Of a DNA stretch of 64,000 bases, positions 1-13,877 are shown in pieces (within the stretch, counting starts at the first letter, position 1; each line of letters begins with the position of its first letter). The notes under the pieces were generated by a model. The model searched no databases and was not told where the DNA came from. It saw only the letters and a program-made list of their open reading frames with translations. The translations under genes were made by a program, and so were the position numbers. Location: NCBI GenBank assembly GCA_022885665.1, contig JAGQDJ010000033.1, positions 124,001 through 188,000 of the forward strand, in the 5' to 3' direction. This DNA comes from Triops longicaudatus (Eukaryota; Arthropoda; Branchiopoda; Notostraca; Triopsidae).

Positions 1-3000
1 TTAAGCTGTGGAAAGTTCGTGAACCTGGGGAACCTTTTATTTGTTCCGAATTTGATGGAGGAAGGGGCTGACTCGTGCATAAGGAACCAGTCGAGTTAGT
101 GTGAGCGTTTCTTCAGTAAGCTCCTTTTCAAAACGGTTTTTACCCCTTTTAGCACTGATAGATCTTTTTCCGCAAGTTTCTCTAGTAAAATAAGAAGGGT
201 CGTAGGGTAGGCGTTGACTTGTGAGAAGGGTCTTTATGGCAACCGTGCTATCTTGGAAAGTTGCAAAGTGCATCACGACATGGTCACAGAGCAGTCAATG
301 GCCTGCAGGCAGGCTGGAACCCGTTGCCGGATCTTGCCAACCATGGAGCAAAACCTGACTACGGCTTCATAAATGTGAAAACGGGGGCTTCCAAACTTTA
401 TTTCGTTCGCCAGCCTAGTTATTGATTTAGGGTCTTAGTGCATTCGCTAAATTTGCAATATAGAGTATAACTTTTGGAGCTATTCATAATTCACTCTTTG
501 ACTTATCCGGGGGCAAGTAAAGGTCAACCCATATTGCTTTAGAGGTCTTGGCACTTCATATTGTTCCTGCAGCAAAATCGGTGTTATTTGCTACAGCAGG
601 GGAAAAACTGGAGCGAGTCGGTATAAATTCTGGGGCTATACTGTACATAAAGGTCGTTATTTCGCTTCCTGTCAAAGAAACGCTACTATTTAATGCTTTG
701 CTCTTTTTGCTGTAATATCGCCAGGCTCATAAAAACGTTCCGAATGCCTGTGTCGCTCTTTCATGTAATTGGACTGGCGAAAACACCTTACTGCCGCGTC
801 GTCCGTTGCTGCGACTACCATGAGTGACACACTTAAAAATGGTTACTGACGTTTAAGCTCTTAAGTGTTGGTAACAGCTATCACAGACAGCGGTGACACA
901 AGAAGCATCACTCGAGTTATTTTACTTCCTTGTGCTACTTTCATATGGACTGAAGCCAACGAAAAGCTTTGAGGTGCAGATATGCCATGCGTGCAGAACA
1001 GACTGTTCAAAGGGAACGAAGACAAAAGGAAAGAACGTTAAAGGTACGAGCAAAAAGATCCCAAATATCTGGCCGTTCTTCCTGCGAATGACGGCCTCAG
1101 CGGTGCATGAGATGCATTTGCGCACCTAAGAACTTCAGTATTTGCCTTCTTGTGACCTTTTTTCGCGTGAGAAAAATTTATCGTAGAAATTTATATGAAA
1201 GCTTCCTGGTTCTGAAAAATCTCTTACTGCAGATCGCTGCAGCTAATATTATTTCCAAGCGAATAATCGCTTGCAATTTTCACACATCAGATTTATTTAT
1301 GTTTCGCAGAAGACATACCGTAAAATTGAAATTCGCTACTCTTCATTGTGAAATCGCGTGCGAAAGACGGATGTAACTAGCCTAAAATGTCTCCTTTTGA
1401 CGCTAAAGACAAGTGCTGACGTTCTCATAGATGAGAAATATTCTATTTCAAAGGGTGGCAACAAAAGTATATTAATCACCGAGCGAAACTGGAATGTGAT
1501 CCATTAATGCGAAATTAAATTCTAATTGTCGTCTCAAATTATGTGTTTCTTAATGTACTTACTTGAATGATCCCCTTTGCAAAGCCATAATAAAAGACTT
1601 TGCTTTTCCCTGTGCTTTTGAGGGGCTCGTTACCATTATTTCTGCGAAATGGGCGGCACGTTCCCTTTAAGAAGAACAAAAGGTATTCCATAAAGAATGA
1701 CTAGAATTGTTGGAGAGATTTTCTCCCTTTGGTCCTGGTAAAATGTCTTTTCCTTGAGGACTATCTTCTAAGCTGAAGTAATAGGTTACAGTAGACAAGG
1801 AAACGGGTTGTCTGAAAATTCATTTATGACGATATCCTAAAGTGATATTTTCGGAAAGGAAGTACATTAAATGTTCAAGCATGTTACAAGAAGCCTTTCA
1901 TAGCACTCGTCGCGACTTGTGAAACTTGTACGTATGAGTAGCATTGTACACTTGAGACCGGACAACCTTTCGTCACAAGTCTTTGTGACAAATTTGCAAG
2001 GAGATTCCCATGAGCTATAAGTTAAGTAAGACGCTTGGTTCGTTCTAGGACAATTTGCTGCTATGCACATGTGGAGGAATTCCTCCAACACCATAAAATG
2101 CACATTTTCTTATCGTATTTTCCTCGGACATATTTTTTTTTTCCTCTTTCTTCACCGACTGCGTTCTTGGGGAGTAGCGATGGAACTAAGAGAAGAAAGT
2201 GTGTATTCGCGAGACAAGCGTGTGAAAGTATAGAATGTTATGACGTGGACTGACAGGCTCAGAAAGGAACATCACTAGCAGGCGCCAAGAGAGGATATTT
2301 TCTGCTATTCATTTACTTGATAGGATTGGGAGGGAGGCTGCACAACTATCTTTGTCGTAAAAGCACACGAATTTATGTAGGCGCTTTCAAACCTTAGACT
2401 GTCTTAAATAAGAAAAAGAATGGAATAAGAGACACATAGAGGATTTCCACATTTTTGGTAGTTTTTTTTTCTGCAATGCGCTAGTGATTATTGGTTTCAC
2501 CGTGAGCTTCGTCAAGCTTATCATACTGGATGGGCAAATCCACCCTTGCAGCAGCCCTCTCCTGATCGCCTGGTCAAGCTGGGGGACTTAGAATAAATGG
2601 GGCATACCTGGAAAGATGAGAATGAATCGCACAAATCTTGGCCTCGAAAATTTAGATTGGTTTCCGAAAAATTCCCCAAGGAATCGATCCAGGCTTTATG
2701 GGGAGTTCCTTCAAGGCAATGGGGGATTATTTTAACAATGGAAAACGATAACTTGTCCGACGGGTGCTACAACTATCTCGAGCGCGGAATATCAAATTTA
2801 CCACAACCCTAGTTCTGTGTGAAGAGGAATTTGAATATTTTTTTCTTGTTTCAATTTGAACGTGACACGCGTATTTGTCAGCGCTTTTATAATAGTAGCC
2901 CTCTTAGCAGGTTTTTATTGGATAGGACCTTACGCAAGATAACAAATAGTAGACTATTTTAAAAAGTGCACAAGGTATAATTTGTAAACTACAAATGCAA

Positions 3001-4566
3001 ACGATAAAATTGAGCAAAAATTGATAGGGTAAAATATTGCTGACAATACATCCGGTTACAGCAATACCAGAAACCTGAAAACAAAAGTACAGCGTGGAGC
3101 CGTCTAAATCAATCCTTGCGCTGGTTAGAGTGAAAGAAGGAAAGTTAAACAAGCAAAGTGAAATAAGAGGGGGAAAAGTATAGTGTTGGATTCCTTAGTC
3201 TAAGAATTATTATAAATATTGCAGGCTTAAGCGAAGCCGCGGTGAAGTTTTTTCACTCTAACATGACCTTTCCCAGGACATGTACACTAATTATTGGCAG
3301 GCACGACAGACAATGCCATGTATTGTACATTATTACTTTTTAGCGGCACGAACTAAAGGAAAACTGGCCCAACAGGATCAAAGAACTCGTAGCACGCCTG
3401 AACTTGTGACAGCAACGACATGTGAGCTGATTTATGTACCACCGGTGCTCTGTCACTTGAGTCCTTTTGTGTAGTTTTTATGTACTTTGTATAGTCCATG
3501 CTGGAGAATCAGAATTAAGGCACCCTATGGAAGATACCTCAACTAATAAGCTGCCATGATTAGGGATTTCAGCTTGGACGAGGACACCGTCGCGTCACAA
3601 ATGGCAAATACTTCCTAGTTACCAACTATAGACCACTTTAACAAGGCTAACAGTCACGTAATCACACTGTTCGGTTTATTTGCATTAAATGTACACGTTA
3701 GGCATACAGTCTACAAATAGAAATGGGCAACTGGAAAATGCTTCATTATAACAGAAATTAAGTTACCCCATATTCCAAGACGCAGATTTTTTAATCTTCT
3801 ATTTCTTCCATTAATTAATCCCTGTTACGTTTGAGTTCTTCACTCACTCAACGCTAATGTTTGAGAACGGCTGAAAAGACAGCAATCTAACCGGTAATTA
3901 GATGAAGACAAGAAGATCAAAATCATCTTTCGAAATATACAAATGCGTGTTCTAGTTAGCTTATTTCGCTTGCAATTACAAACTAAAGCAACAACAGAAT
4001 TGCACAACAGACGAAATCTTACGTCGTTTTTTTTATAATACAAGGCTACAAGTACTGAAGTGGGTTAGAGCACGATTTTAAAACCACCTTATTTTATACA
4101 AGCCTAAGCCTGCGTGCTTTTTTTGCAATACTTGACTGAATAAAAGGAACTTAATTTTATGAAGTCGGTGAAATCGACGGGGTGGAAAATTACTTTGTTA
4201 TTCTCTTCCACGAGTTCGAAAAAAACATTTCAATTTTTTCTTTCTTTCCCGAAAGGAATGGGAACAAAATAAAATTGGAGTACTCCAAAGGAACTACTAT
4301 GGATAGAAAGGAAGTATGAAACTTAAATGAAACCGAACGGTTAATTATGTTTCTCTAATTTAACAGAATAATTTAAAGTATAATTAAAATTAAACCTACG
4401 TCATCCCCATAATTTATTTGGGTCTTGACTGTTGGCTTAAACATCTCTAAGGCTTAATTGAAACACAGAAGCTTTTTACTGATGTACTGCATTATTCGTA
4501 CTTTTCTGTACAGCGTAGGAGTAGCCTCGTAATTCTGTCCCGCCATCTTCTCACAATAAATGCTAA

Positions 4567-4613
4567 TAGTCGTTTTAGCTCCATTTAGCTCCACTTAGTC
4601 GTTTTAGCTCCAT
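4567..4613. repeat. 18-bp direct repeat
   Basis: TAGTCGTTTTAGCTCCAT occurs at 4567-4584 and again at 4596-4613, with a partial copy (TTTAGCTCCA) between. A small tandem-type duplication in noncoding sequence. Confidence 0.7.
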
Positions 4614-7600
4614 CTTGATAGATTTGCTTTGCTCAATTACTCCCAAAGTGCACATAAGTCAGGACACATTACAGTTTTGTTCAGAACAAATCATCTGTCA
4701 ACTAGCAGCTGGTTAAAGCTTCAGGGTTTTCGTTAGAAAGGCATCAATGCTGCTCAAGGAAGTGGCACGATTGGAAATACAAGTGTAGTGTTTCTGCTGT
4801 GATTCCAAGGCTAGATTCCACGTCAAGATCTTAAAGGGGTCTACCAACGACAGCAGGTCCATGGGACTATTAAGGCACTACTACTTTTTAGTAGATCCTT
4901 TCTCGCTTCTTTGAAAAGGGCAATTCCCCCTGTCCTATCGTTTTACCGGTCTCAATGTCCCGCTGTCAACAAGCTTCCAAGAGCTGATCAACCGAAAGGA
5001 GACGTGAAGGTTGAACATAAGGGCGATCTTGCCCAGGACATGTAAGTTACATGTACTATACACTTTCCGCGTACGATTTACTTGTCAGTCCCATATTCTC
5101 TAATAAAATCTAGATAATCTTGCCCAAAAAATAGTGTAGGGCTATTGTCGTACAATTAGGTAACCAAGGTAAATTGCGTTCCTTGTAACCTATCCTAACC
5201 CAGTGAAATTTAAACTCGCTACTAGAGTTACAATTAGTAGCATGGTAAGAAATAATTGCTCCTACGCAGTATGCTAATGCAGCAACAAAAAAAAAAAAAA
5301 AAACACAAAAAAAAGAGAGACTTGACGGTAAATGGAACTACGAATACCATTACGGCATGACAATACTGTAAGATCCTTACGTTTTACACCTTTGAAGAAA
5401 TTAATTCTATAAAAGCAATTTTGGCGCCAGAAGGGTGACGTCAGAAATTTGAAGCAAATGGATGATAATTACCTGTATGGAATTCCCCAGCGAGAAGTAA
5501 GGTCAAGCTGAAGGTCACAACCCAGTGTTGAAATGTCAACGTCATGACTTGGCAAGCTTGAGAGAAAATCTGCGATAAACACGTCAGCTCAGCTCAAAAA
5601 TACTGTGTAAGAGGTTCGGTCCTCTGGTGAGCAGTTTTCGTTGCGTTTGCAGGTATGTCATTTATCTTGCTACTTTGCGAATGTCCTCACGTTTCGTGTA
5701 AGAGCGAAACCATGAGTTTAACATTCTCGCGAACTTCCATGCAGTTTAGCGTGCGATAAGAGGCACAACTACAAAGGTTTAAAATTATCCCCAAACTGAC
5801 ACATAGACGAAAGATCGCAGAGCCTTGTAGCAACTAAATTTTCTAGTCCAGAAGTGATTCGAATATAGGCAACGAACGCTCTGATAGTAGTAGTACGCAC
5901 TGCTTTTGTCGACGCATGGTGCTTTCACGCTGTTAATCACGTTTTTCCTTCAAATGCAGCACACAAAAACACTTTCCGTGTATTGTCGAGTAGTGCAGAA
6001 GCAAACGAAGCCCTTCTTCAAGGACTAATGACGTTTCCCTTTAGCTTTCAATTAACTTAGATTAATCCCCAATGTGTGGTTCCTTTTTCGCACCATTAGC
6101 GAGGCTCAATCTTTTATGTATGTCCACAGCAGAGCATCTTGGAAGCTCAGCTATTACATCGGCCACCGTTTGCTGTACATGCTGACTTCAATTCAGAAAA
6201 CACTTCCCGCCCAGCTTATTTACGTGCCTCAAGTTCGTGAGGATGTTTTGTCACAGGAAAGCAAATGTTTTGGCACTCATTTAAGCCCGACAAGAGACAA
6301 AAGCACGTATTCACAGAAGAAGAATATATCCTATGAGCAGAGATTAGGCAAATGATGCGCTCTTACATGCCAGACTTTGAGAGTACCAAAAGTGCCCGGA
6401 GTAAGCACGCAGATTGGCTGTACTTGTGAAAAATTACAAGACCCTTTTTCCGTAGTACGCCTTAGGTTAACACGAATGCTTCGCTCTCTACGGATTCTCA
6501 TAGAATGGTCTTGTAAAGTGGATTGGAGTTGAGGTGCTAGCGCTTCCTTGCCTTTCCATCATTGTGCAGAGTTTTCATTGATCTTCGTGTAGCTTGCGTC
6601 GCAGCATTGCGCTGCTGGCCTGTAGGTTGGGTGCTCCACGTACCAGCCTCCATAGTCGCTCTTTCCTTTCCTCTGTTGTCCCCTCTTTTCCTTATGGAGT
6701 CCTTTGCAGAAAGCTGAATTCGTGTGGAGCTGGCTCATAGAGGTTTGCAAGAAAGTGCTGCTGCAGCAATAGCAGCCAGCAAGCTTTATGAGAACTTTGT
6801 AACTCAAACGTAGCGCTTAGACAGATCCTGGATCGTGAGAGCTAGAGCCACACAAGGAAGAGTAGGCAAGAACGCAAGTGGATGCAAGAGGTTTCCGTAG
6901 CATAAGGCTTCCGCTTCATGCTCGAACAAAAGGAAAAGGCCGGTAGTTTGGGTTTTGCATGCACGTTCTATTTTTTAGCCCTTTTTCCCGAAGTCTTTTC
7001 AAACGAGTTTAAGAAACAGTTTTAGTTTGTATTGAAGCTCTTTGCCTTGCCAGTTGACGTGGGAAACAGCTAGTAACGAGAAAGTACCGCAACGTCTTCG
7101 CAGAGCGTCCTTAAGCGAGTCGAGGGTAGCAGTCACTTGAGAGTAATGGCGACCCCGCAAACCCACACTTCTTTTAGTGTATGGTCATGTAGGCTTGTAA
7201 CGCGGAATGGAATGATTCTAGATATTGCATACTTAAGTAACTACTGTTTTAGCGTTCTCTAATGGAGCAATGGTAGTGCAAAATTGTAAAGGGAGGAGTT
7301 CTGCTGTATTACGGAGTTCTCTTCCTTTCCTCCCTTTATTGTGCAGCCGAAAATCAGTTTTCGGTTTCCTCCAATCATTGTATTCTCTTTTGTTCGGAAA
7401 GCTAACTTCTGTGCTTTTATCTCAGGGGTCTCCCTTAAAATATAATACACTTGAAGAGCGAAAGTTTAAAGTTATATCTCAGCGAAGTATATTTTCAAAT
7501 ACTTTCTGTGACTTTTCAGTACTATTAACACAATAAGCGAGCGAATGTACTGTATTACTAAAAGATTTAAAAAAAAACTTTTTCCTCGATATTGCTGTCG

Positions 7601-10037
7601 AAACCCGATTATGTTTTCAACGATGAAGTTTATGCCTGATCTGTACTTAAAATAGGTACCCCATTCTTAAGTAATAAAGCGAAAACACTGGAGGGGAATG
7701 CTTGCATTTGACATGTGTGCAAACATCGTTAAGCTTCTTTATTTTTATTCAGTATACAAATTTAAATGTTGACGGAAGATAATAACAAGCATGTTTCACG
7801 CTCACAAATACAATTAAAAATGAATTACATAATTAAGCAACGGAATTAATGCATGGACAAACGAACATCGTTAAAAGCCTACGTAAATGTAATATTTTGG
7901 AGCAGTAAATATTATATGAGAAATACGTAACGCATTAAATTGAAGTAAGTACTGTAAACTTGTGGAGTGTGTAGGCTATAATTCTTAGGAATAAAACTAA
8001 TAGCTTGTGTTACTATAGGGTACTACCTACCCGAAAGAGAGGTCACCAAGTGGTGGTATAAAAACTGCAGTGTAACATTGTGTTAATTATCGACTACGTT
8101 TTCATGTCTCGATGGAGGGGAGCAACTTCTCCACTACGGTCGAGAGCGTTTTACTTTAGGTAGACGTAACAACCCTGAAACTTCTTTTAGATGTACTAGG
8201 AAACACTCTTTATATGGAAATATTAGTTTTTTTTTTTTTTTTGGAAAGACTTCACATTCATGAGAGCAGCAATTTATTATTGTATAATGTATTATTCACC
8301 TGTGAGGAACTGAGTGCACAGAATGAAGAGGCGCCTGCCAGAGTACATAGTAGAGGTTGCTTGACAGTATCATGCGTGATTTAAATCCGTAATGTGCGAT
8401 GTCAGTGAGGTTAAGAGATATACACCGAACATTTTTTCTCCCTACCAACGCTCTACAAAGCCGCCCTGCCTAGTGTGCACAGCTCCTTTTTGGTTGTAAG
8501 TTGATTCTGTGCTGCTGCTTTGAACACTTCATGTCAGAAGCCTCAGACAATTTTCATTCAGTATGTATCATCCATTTAGTAGTTTTCGTTCAATTATTCT
8601 TTTCCTTATTATTGATTGACCAGGCAGGTGTTCACAAGTATTTCCAGAAAGCATACAAGCATAAAAATGATTAATCGCCCTATTTTTTCTTCATCAAATC
8701 AGGCTTGAATGGCAAAGTATAGCGAAAAGCATGTAGCGATGAAATTTGATATAGTCTGCGGAGGTTAATACACTAGGCTGTAATTTATCTATTTATTAAT
8801 ATCTTGATGTTCATGACCGTACCTCGTAAACGCAAAACTACCAGTGTTATGGTTTGCCAAAGCGGAAAGAAAGTTAATCTCAGCTAATTTAAAAACCCCA
8901 AAGTCTTCGTAAAGTTTACTCTCCAAGTTCAGCACTAAGGCATCCTGAAGTATAAGCTACGTTGGAAATCTCCCATTAACTAAAAGTTGGGAAACGCTTC
9001 AGATCAGCTGGTATGTAGAAGCATGCAGTAAACCTTCCGAAACCTTAAGAGCTGCCTGCCATCCAGCACAATGTAAATGACAAGAAAAATTACTCCACCG
9101 ACCATTGAGCAGCTGCTTCTGTCCTTGAAATCTTTACGATCTTTCATTGTATAATTTAGCGTGAGAATGATACTATTCGTCTTTCTTGCGACGCTTAGTC
9201 ACATAATCGCGACTTTAAAAAATTCATGTCTAGCTTTGCAATTTTTCTATTGTTTCTTATAGCCCTTTGTTTCATTTATCTTTCACGACTTAGGAGACCT
9301 CAAATCATGAGGTAAAGCAGCCCTGTCAATCCTTTAACAGTAGGCTAATCTCGTTACTCTCCAAACCCAGAAGACAGTGAATACCTAATCAAGGCAGAAA
9401 TGAATGTTCCTGAAATTCTTCACTAGTGATTTCGACCGCGTTGAATTCCTAGTCTTAAGTTATTCGACCAAATTCAAAGTCATTTTCTTTTTCTTTCCTT
9501 TGTCGGTCCCTAAATGAGGCAGAGTATTTTGCTATGAGCCTACGGCTTGCTTACAAGTGTGGATAAATGTCAACAAGCTATTATTCACGCCACAACAGTA
9601 GAATTCCGAAAGGTCGAATAGAACCCCATTGATCTTCCAGTCTCGTCGTGTATTTTTATTTTATCAATGAACACTAAATCGAAGCTAATCAGTTTGTTAC
9701 GTGCTGGATGGGAAAATTATACGAGGTTTTCTGCTGGCAAAAGGAAAGCCAAGCACACCGAATGAAGAGTATTCTGCGTAATATGCAGTCCTTTGGGAGC
9801 CAGTCTTTACTTGTCGATGTCAAAACACCAAGCTTGAATAATACCTTTGTTTCACTGCTATTTACTCCTAATCCACCCTATTGGCAAGCAGTATTAATGG
9901 ACTTCAATTTTTGTTCCACGCCTTTCACACTTCGACATTTTTCCTTGTCTGTGAGGTAAATAGCTATTGCAAGCAAGTGTGAAAGTTTCGTTGTCTAGTC
10001 AACTTGACTACTTCAGTTGAGCTTGGAAGATAAACAT

Positions 10038-10091
10038 GTCTATGGCGAAGTTCTTTTGTACTGCCAAGTACAAAAGAACTTCGTCATAGAC
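10038..10091. repeat. 54-bp near-perfect hairpin
   Basis: Arms 10038-10062 and 10067-10091 are 25 bp each with one mismatch (G/A at the eighth base) and a 4-base spacer GCCA. The arms do not extend further. It could be a foldback remnant or an RNA hairpin; it lies in noncoding sequence. Confidence 0.85.
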
Positions 10092-13000
10092 TACTTGTGC
10101 TAAATTGCAAACGAACCGTAGTATTATTGTTCTTAAGTATTCGCTGATGCAGAGGTCTAGTTAAAGAGTCTCGGAATGATTCTTCCAAACTGAGAGCGGA
10201 ACACGAGCATGCACTTTAATGTGGTTGAAAAGGCGTCAAAGACGTCAACGCGTGTCGCTCGTAGAAGATTAGATGGTAGCAACATGGTTCTTGAAAGCCA
10301 GAGCCCGAAGGCGCAGCGAGTAACGCCTCGAATATTAAGAAAGGAGTTGTGGATTTCGTTGTGAAGGGGCGATCTCTTGACGGATAAGGAGACTAATGGA
10401 TTGAACGTGAGTTTGGTGAGATCCTAGCTCCGTAATGATAAAAGCACACTCAGCCCTCTACACTAGTTTATTTTAGCATAATACTCACTATAATTAACGA
10501 GAATCAAGCATTTTTTAAATACAGAATTATCCTCCGGAAGCTGTGCTCGTTTTTTGTACACGACAAGACTTCAAAAAATACGAACAGATATCAAAGGATC
10601 ATACTTGAGATCAGAGAATAGTTTGACTCTCCCTGATCATATGACGTCAATACCAGGGCTTATTACAGTACCAGATTTTAAAATGTAGCTCCTATCTGTT
10701 CCCTTTTAATTCGACGGGAATCTTATGGGTGGCATATTTTTGCTTACTGCGTTTTTCGCTAGCTCCCTTCGGCATTTCCATGGACAGACCTTCATTGTCA
10801 GTGGCAGCATTTCAGTGCCCAGCCAGGGGGTTCAAGTCCATTTAATATTTTGCTACGGGAGCAAAGCCGGAAATTTTCTGTCAAATCACTTTTGCTTCTA
10901 CATAGCAAATCTTTCGGCCAAGGGGCGCAAATATATCCCTGGCATCCACCCAAATTCCCCCATTGTCTATTATCCTGCTAAATTATTCCACGTAAATTTC
11001 ATAAGACAAAAAATTTTTGAATCAAATAGATATTACAAATTTTACGGTTCGGTCCTTTCTTATTTCATTCCTCTTTGCCAGGCGACGATTACAGGTCAAA
11101 ATATAAGATAATCTTTTGTATTTTGAGCATGGTGCGGCATGTTTATAAATGACCACTAGAGGCGCTTGCATGCACGAACTTGTCAATTGGGTTTCACTCC
11201 TTGAGCTCGGCAATTCCGTTTGCGTGCGTTGTGAACGGTTAGCCATTCGTGTTTTATTGCTTTATTCCAGCTCATTATTGATAAGCCAGGACCCTATTTT
11301 TTTAACAAAGTCGGCTTTTTCGAAGAAGCTTACTTAAAAGATTTTAGGAATCTGTAGGGCATCTATAACGTTGAGCAGGAAGTGATTTGTCCTTAGTTTG
11401 ACTTTGTCACCAACGTTGACGTCGGTTTACGTGCGGTCTTGTTAAGATACGTAGTCATCGTAGTCGAACTTTGACAACTATGACTGCGGTGGAACCATAC
11501 AACTTCGACTATCGAACCCGAGCTGATAAATATTCCTAATCAAACGTTACACGAAATAAACACTTGTTTTGTACAATGCGAGTTAAGCTTTACTTATTAT
11601 TTTAAGGAAGTAATCCTGATTTTTTTAGGATAACTTCAACAGTGATTCACTAAAATTTCAACTCTAAATTCTTCTCACTGTTTTAAATTTGAGGGATTTT
11701 TTAGGTCCTATAAAATGTAATTATTTCTCCGTTTATTAGAGAGATCTTACGCAGACGTCGCCTTTGTTCAACTATAAACCTATTGAAGTTGCTGCCGTTA
11801 AAAAAGAAAAAAAATCTAATCACTCCCTTCGTAAATTAGCTGTCAACAAAGACCGATGGAGGAAGGTGACCGCATTCTCTACGCCGTCTCGGCATAAAGC
11901 ATAAGTCTAGTAAGTTAATCACCATGTATACGTAAGTACATTGGGGTAATAACAGGATAACTTTGTTGTCTTTCAGACTCCATGGCTAAATGCCACATTT
12001 CACTATGTGGTGCACTCCCACATGGACGAATTAGCTCCAAAAACGATCCTGATGGCATTTTAATCTGTGATACATGCACGGATCGCGATCCATTGAACAG
12101 GGATGCTACATGCATAGTCCAAATCGGCTTACCGGAGATCCGAGAACCGTCCATTTTTGTATTACATAGGACTTGTTTAAACAAATTGTATGAGGACACA
12201 AAGTATTTACTATACACTAAAAGTGAGTTTTTTGTTGTCTTAAATGACGAAACCTTTAACTGTATTTGTGCATAACACTGTTCTAACGAAAACATACTCT
12301 ACGAAAAACTTGCGGTCAGGAATTGGCCTCCACATGTGCATTGCACTTGGATTCCTTCCCCTTTCGAACGGACCTTAAGTTGCACGGTCTTCGGTGTCCC
12401 CATTATTTCCATTTTCAAGGGGTCAAGGTAAATAAAAAAAGTCTTTTGCACGGTTCTGTTCTTCACAAACGGATCTGCAATCCTTTCAGAAACACAATTC
12501 TTTCAAACCGGAACTCGGATGGTTGCCAACGGATATCGGATCACGAATCTCTCATTCCAGAAAACGGATCTCGGATCGCGACCCGAAATTTGCAATCCAT
12601 ATCGATTTTGGACATGATCCCCACAAGTATGGGTGAACTTTAGGTTTGAAAGCCACGTGGCATGTACGACATGTATGTTTCTGTCAAGCGACCGCTTTAA
12701 ATTTAACGAACTTTAAGAATGCTCTTAAAAATACATCCTTCCATGTTCCTTCTTACATCAAGGTCAACTTGTTCACGCGGACTCAGACAAAAAACTTAAG
12801 ATTGTAATTCAAGTTAATGCCCCAGCACGTTAGCAGGGCGACCGCGTGGTAAATAGCATTGACCGTGATTCTGTTGGCTAACTTAAAAGGTGCGATTAAG
12901 AAGAAAACTGTCAATCGCCATGTCCAGCTACCATTTCTTTAATAAATAACTTCATTCCTTAGGCTTGTTTGCCATGATTGAGCGCGGAATAGCTTGTCAC

Positions 13001-13755
13001 TGCAATTGCTGGACGTTTCGTAATTTACTTCTTTATGAATTTAGACTACCAGTTACAAATTGCAAATAAGTTGGAAGTACAGTACTCTTCACTTCACTGA
13101 ATACCGTTTGTCTGAATACTCCACACAATTGAATTAAAAGTGGACGGTACCGTTTAAGCTCATTTGATTCAATTCAACTCCGTTTTTTTTTCCGCCCATT
13201 TGAACACTGTTCCTCCGATCCTGAGCCTATTCAAATGAGCGGGTGCACTGTATATTTGTCTCACTGTATCTAAGTAAAATTTCATTTGTCATTGTCTGAT
13301 ATTTTCCCAAACTTGGTGTCGAATTTCTCGTGAGGGCGTGAAGCAATGAAGGCGTGCTTCGGACTGTGTTTTACGCAACCCTCTGTCCACGTGTAGAATA
13401 GGAACCGTTCTTTAGCTCATCTCTCGAACTATACTTTACGTGAACTTCACATCGAATGCATCGACAACAAAGTAGGATTTCACAGTTTTGTTTTAGCACT
13501 ACACATACCTAAGTCATACAATGTCAGTTATTTGCTTGTTGTCCTTGAAGTCTAAATTATAAAACATTATGTTATATCTGTGTGTCTAGGTATTTTAATA
13601 GGATGCGTAATTTCGTAACCAGGCTCACCTTATATTTTAGGTAATTGGAAGAATTAAACAATTGTATTTCTAAGTTTCTTGAGTGTTATCTAAACATTCT
13701 ACGTTGATTTCTATCTTTGTGTATTGGTTTTCCAAGTAATATATGCAGGGTATTC

Positions 13756-13877
13756 AGAAGATCCCAATATACCTGCATTCTTTTGCTTGTAAAAAAGTGG
13801 CTTACCAAAAAAATCTTCAGTCTTTTTAAGCCACTTATTTCTTACAAGTAAAAGAATGCAGGTGTATTGGAACTTCC
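13756..13877. repeat. long imperfect inverted repeat (about 50-bp arms)
   Basis: Left arm 13756-13804 and right arm 13827-13877 pair at roughly 85-90% with a 2-base gap and a 22-base loop. Shared core: ACCTGCATTCTTTT and GTGGCTTA. It resembles a foldback or MITE-like element; no flanking target duplication was identified. Confidence 0.8.

Noticed and set aside
2597..2812. Plus-strand 71-codon frame and related fragments near 3,280 and 6,074
   Set aside because: Suggestive of decayed transposon coding sequence, but no recognisable transposase or polymerase motif.
12470..12610. Recurrent CGGATC/CGGATATCGGATC words
   Set aside because: Irregular spacing and too few copies to call a satellite, operator array or CRISPR.
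11915..12643. Overlapping open frames of about 100-126 codons on both strands
   Set aside because: No domain, no splice partners, and both strands are open over the same bases, as expected by chance in this composition.
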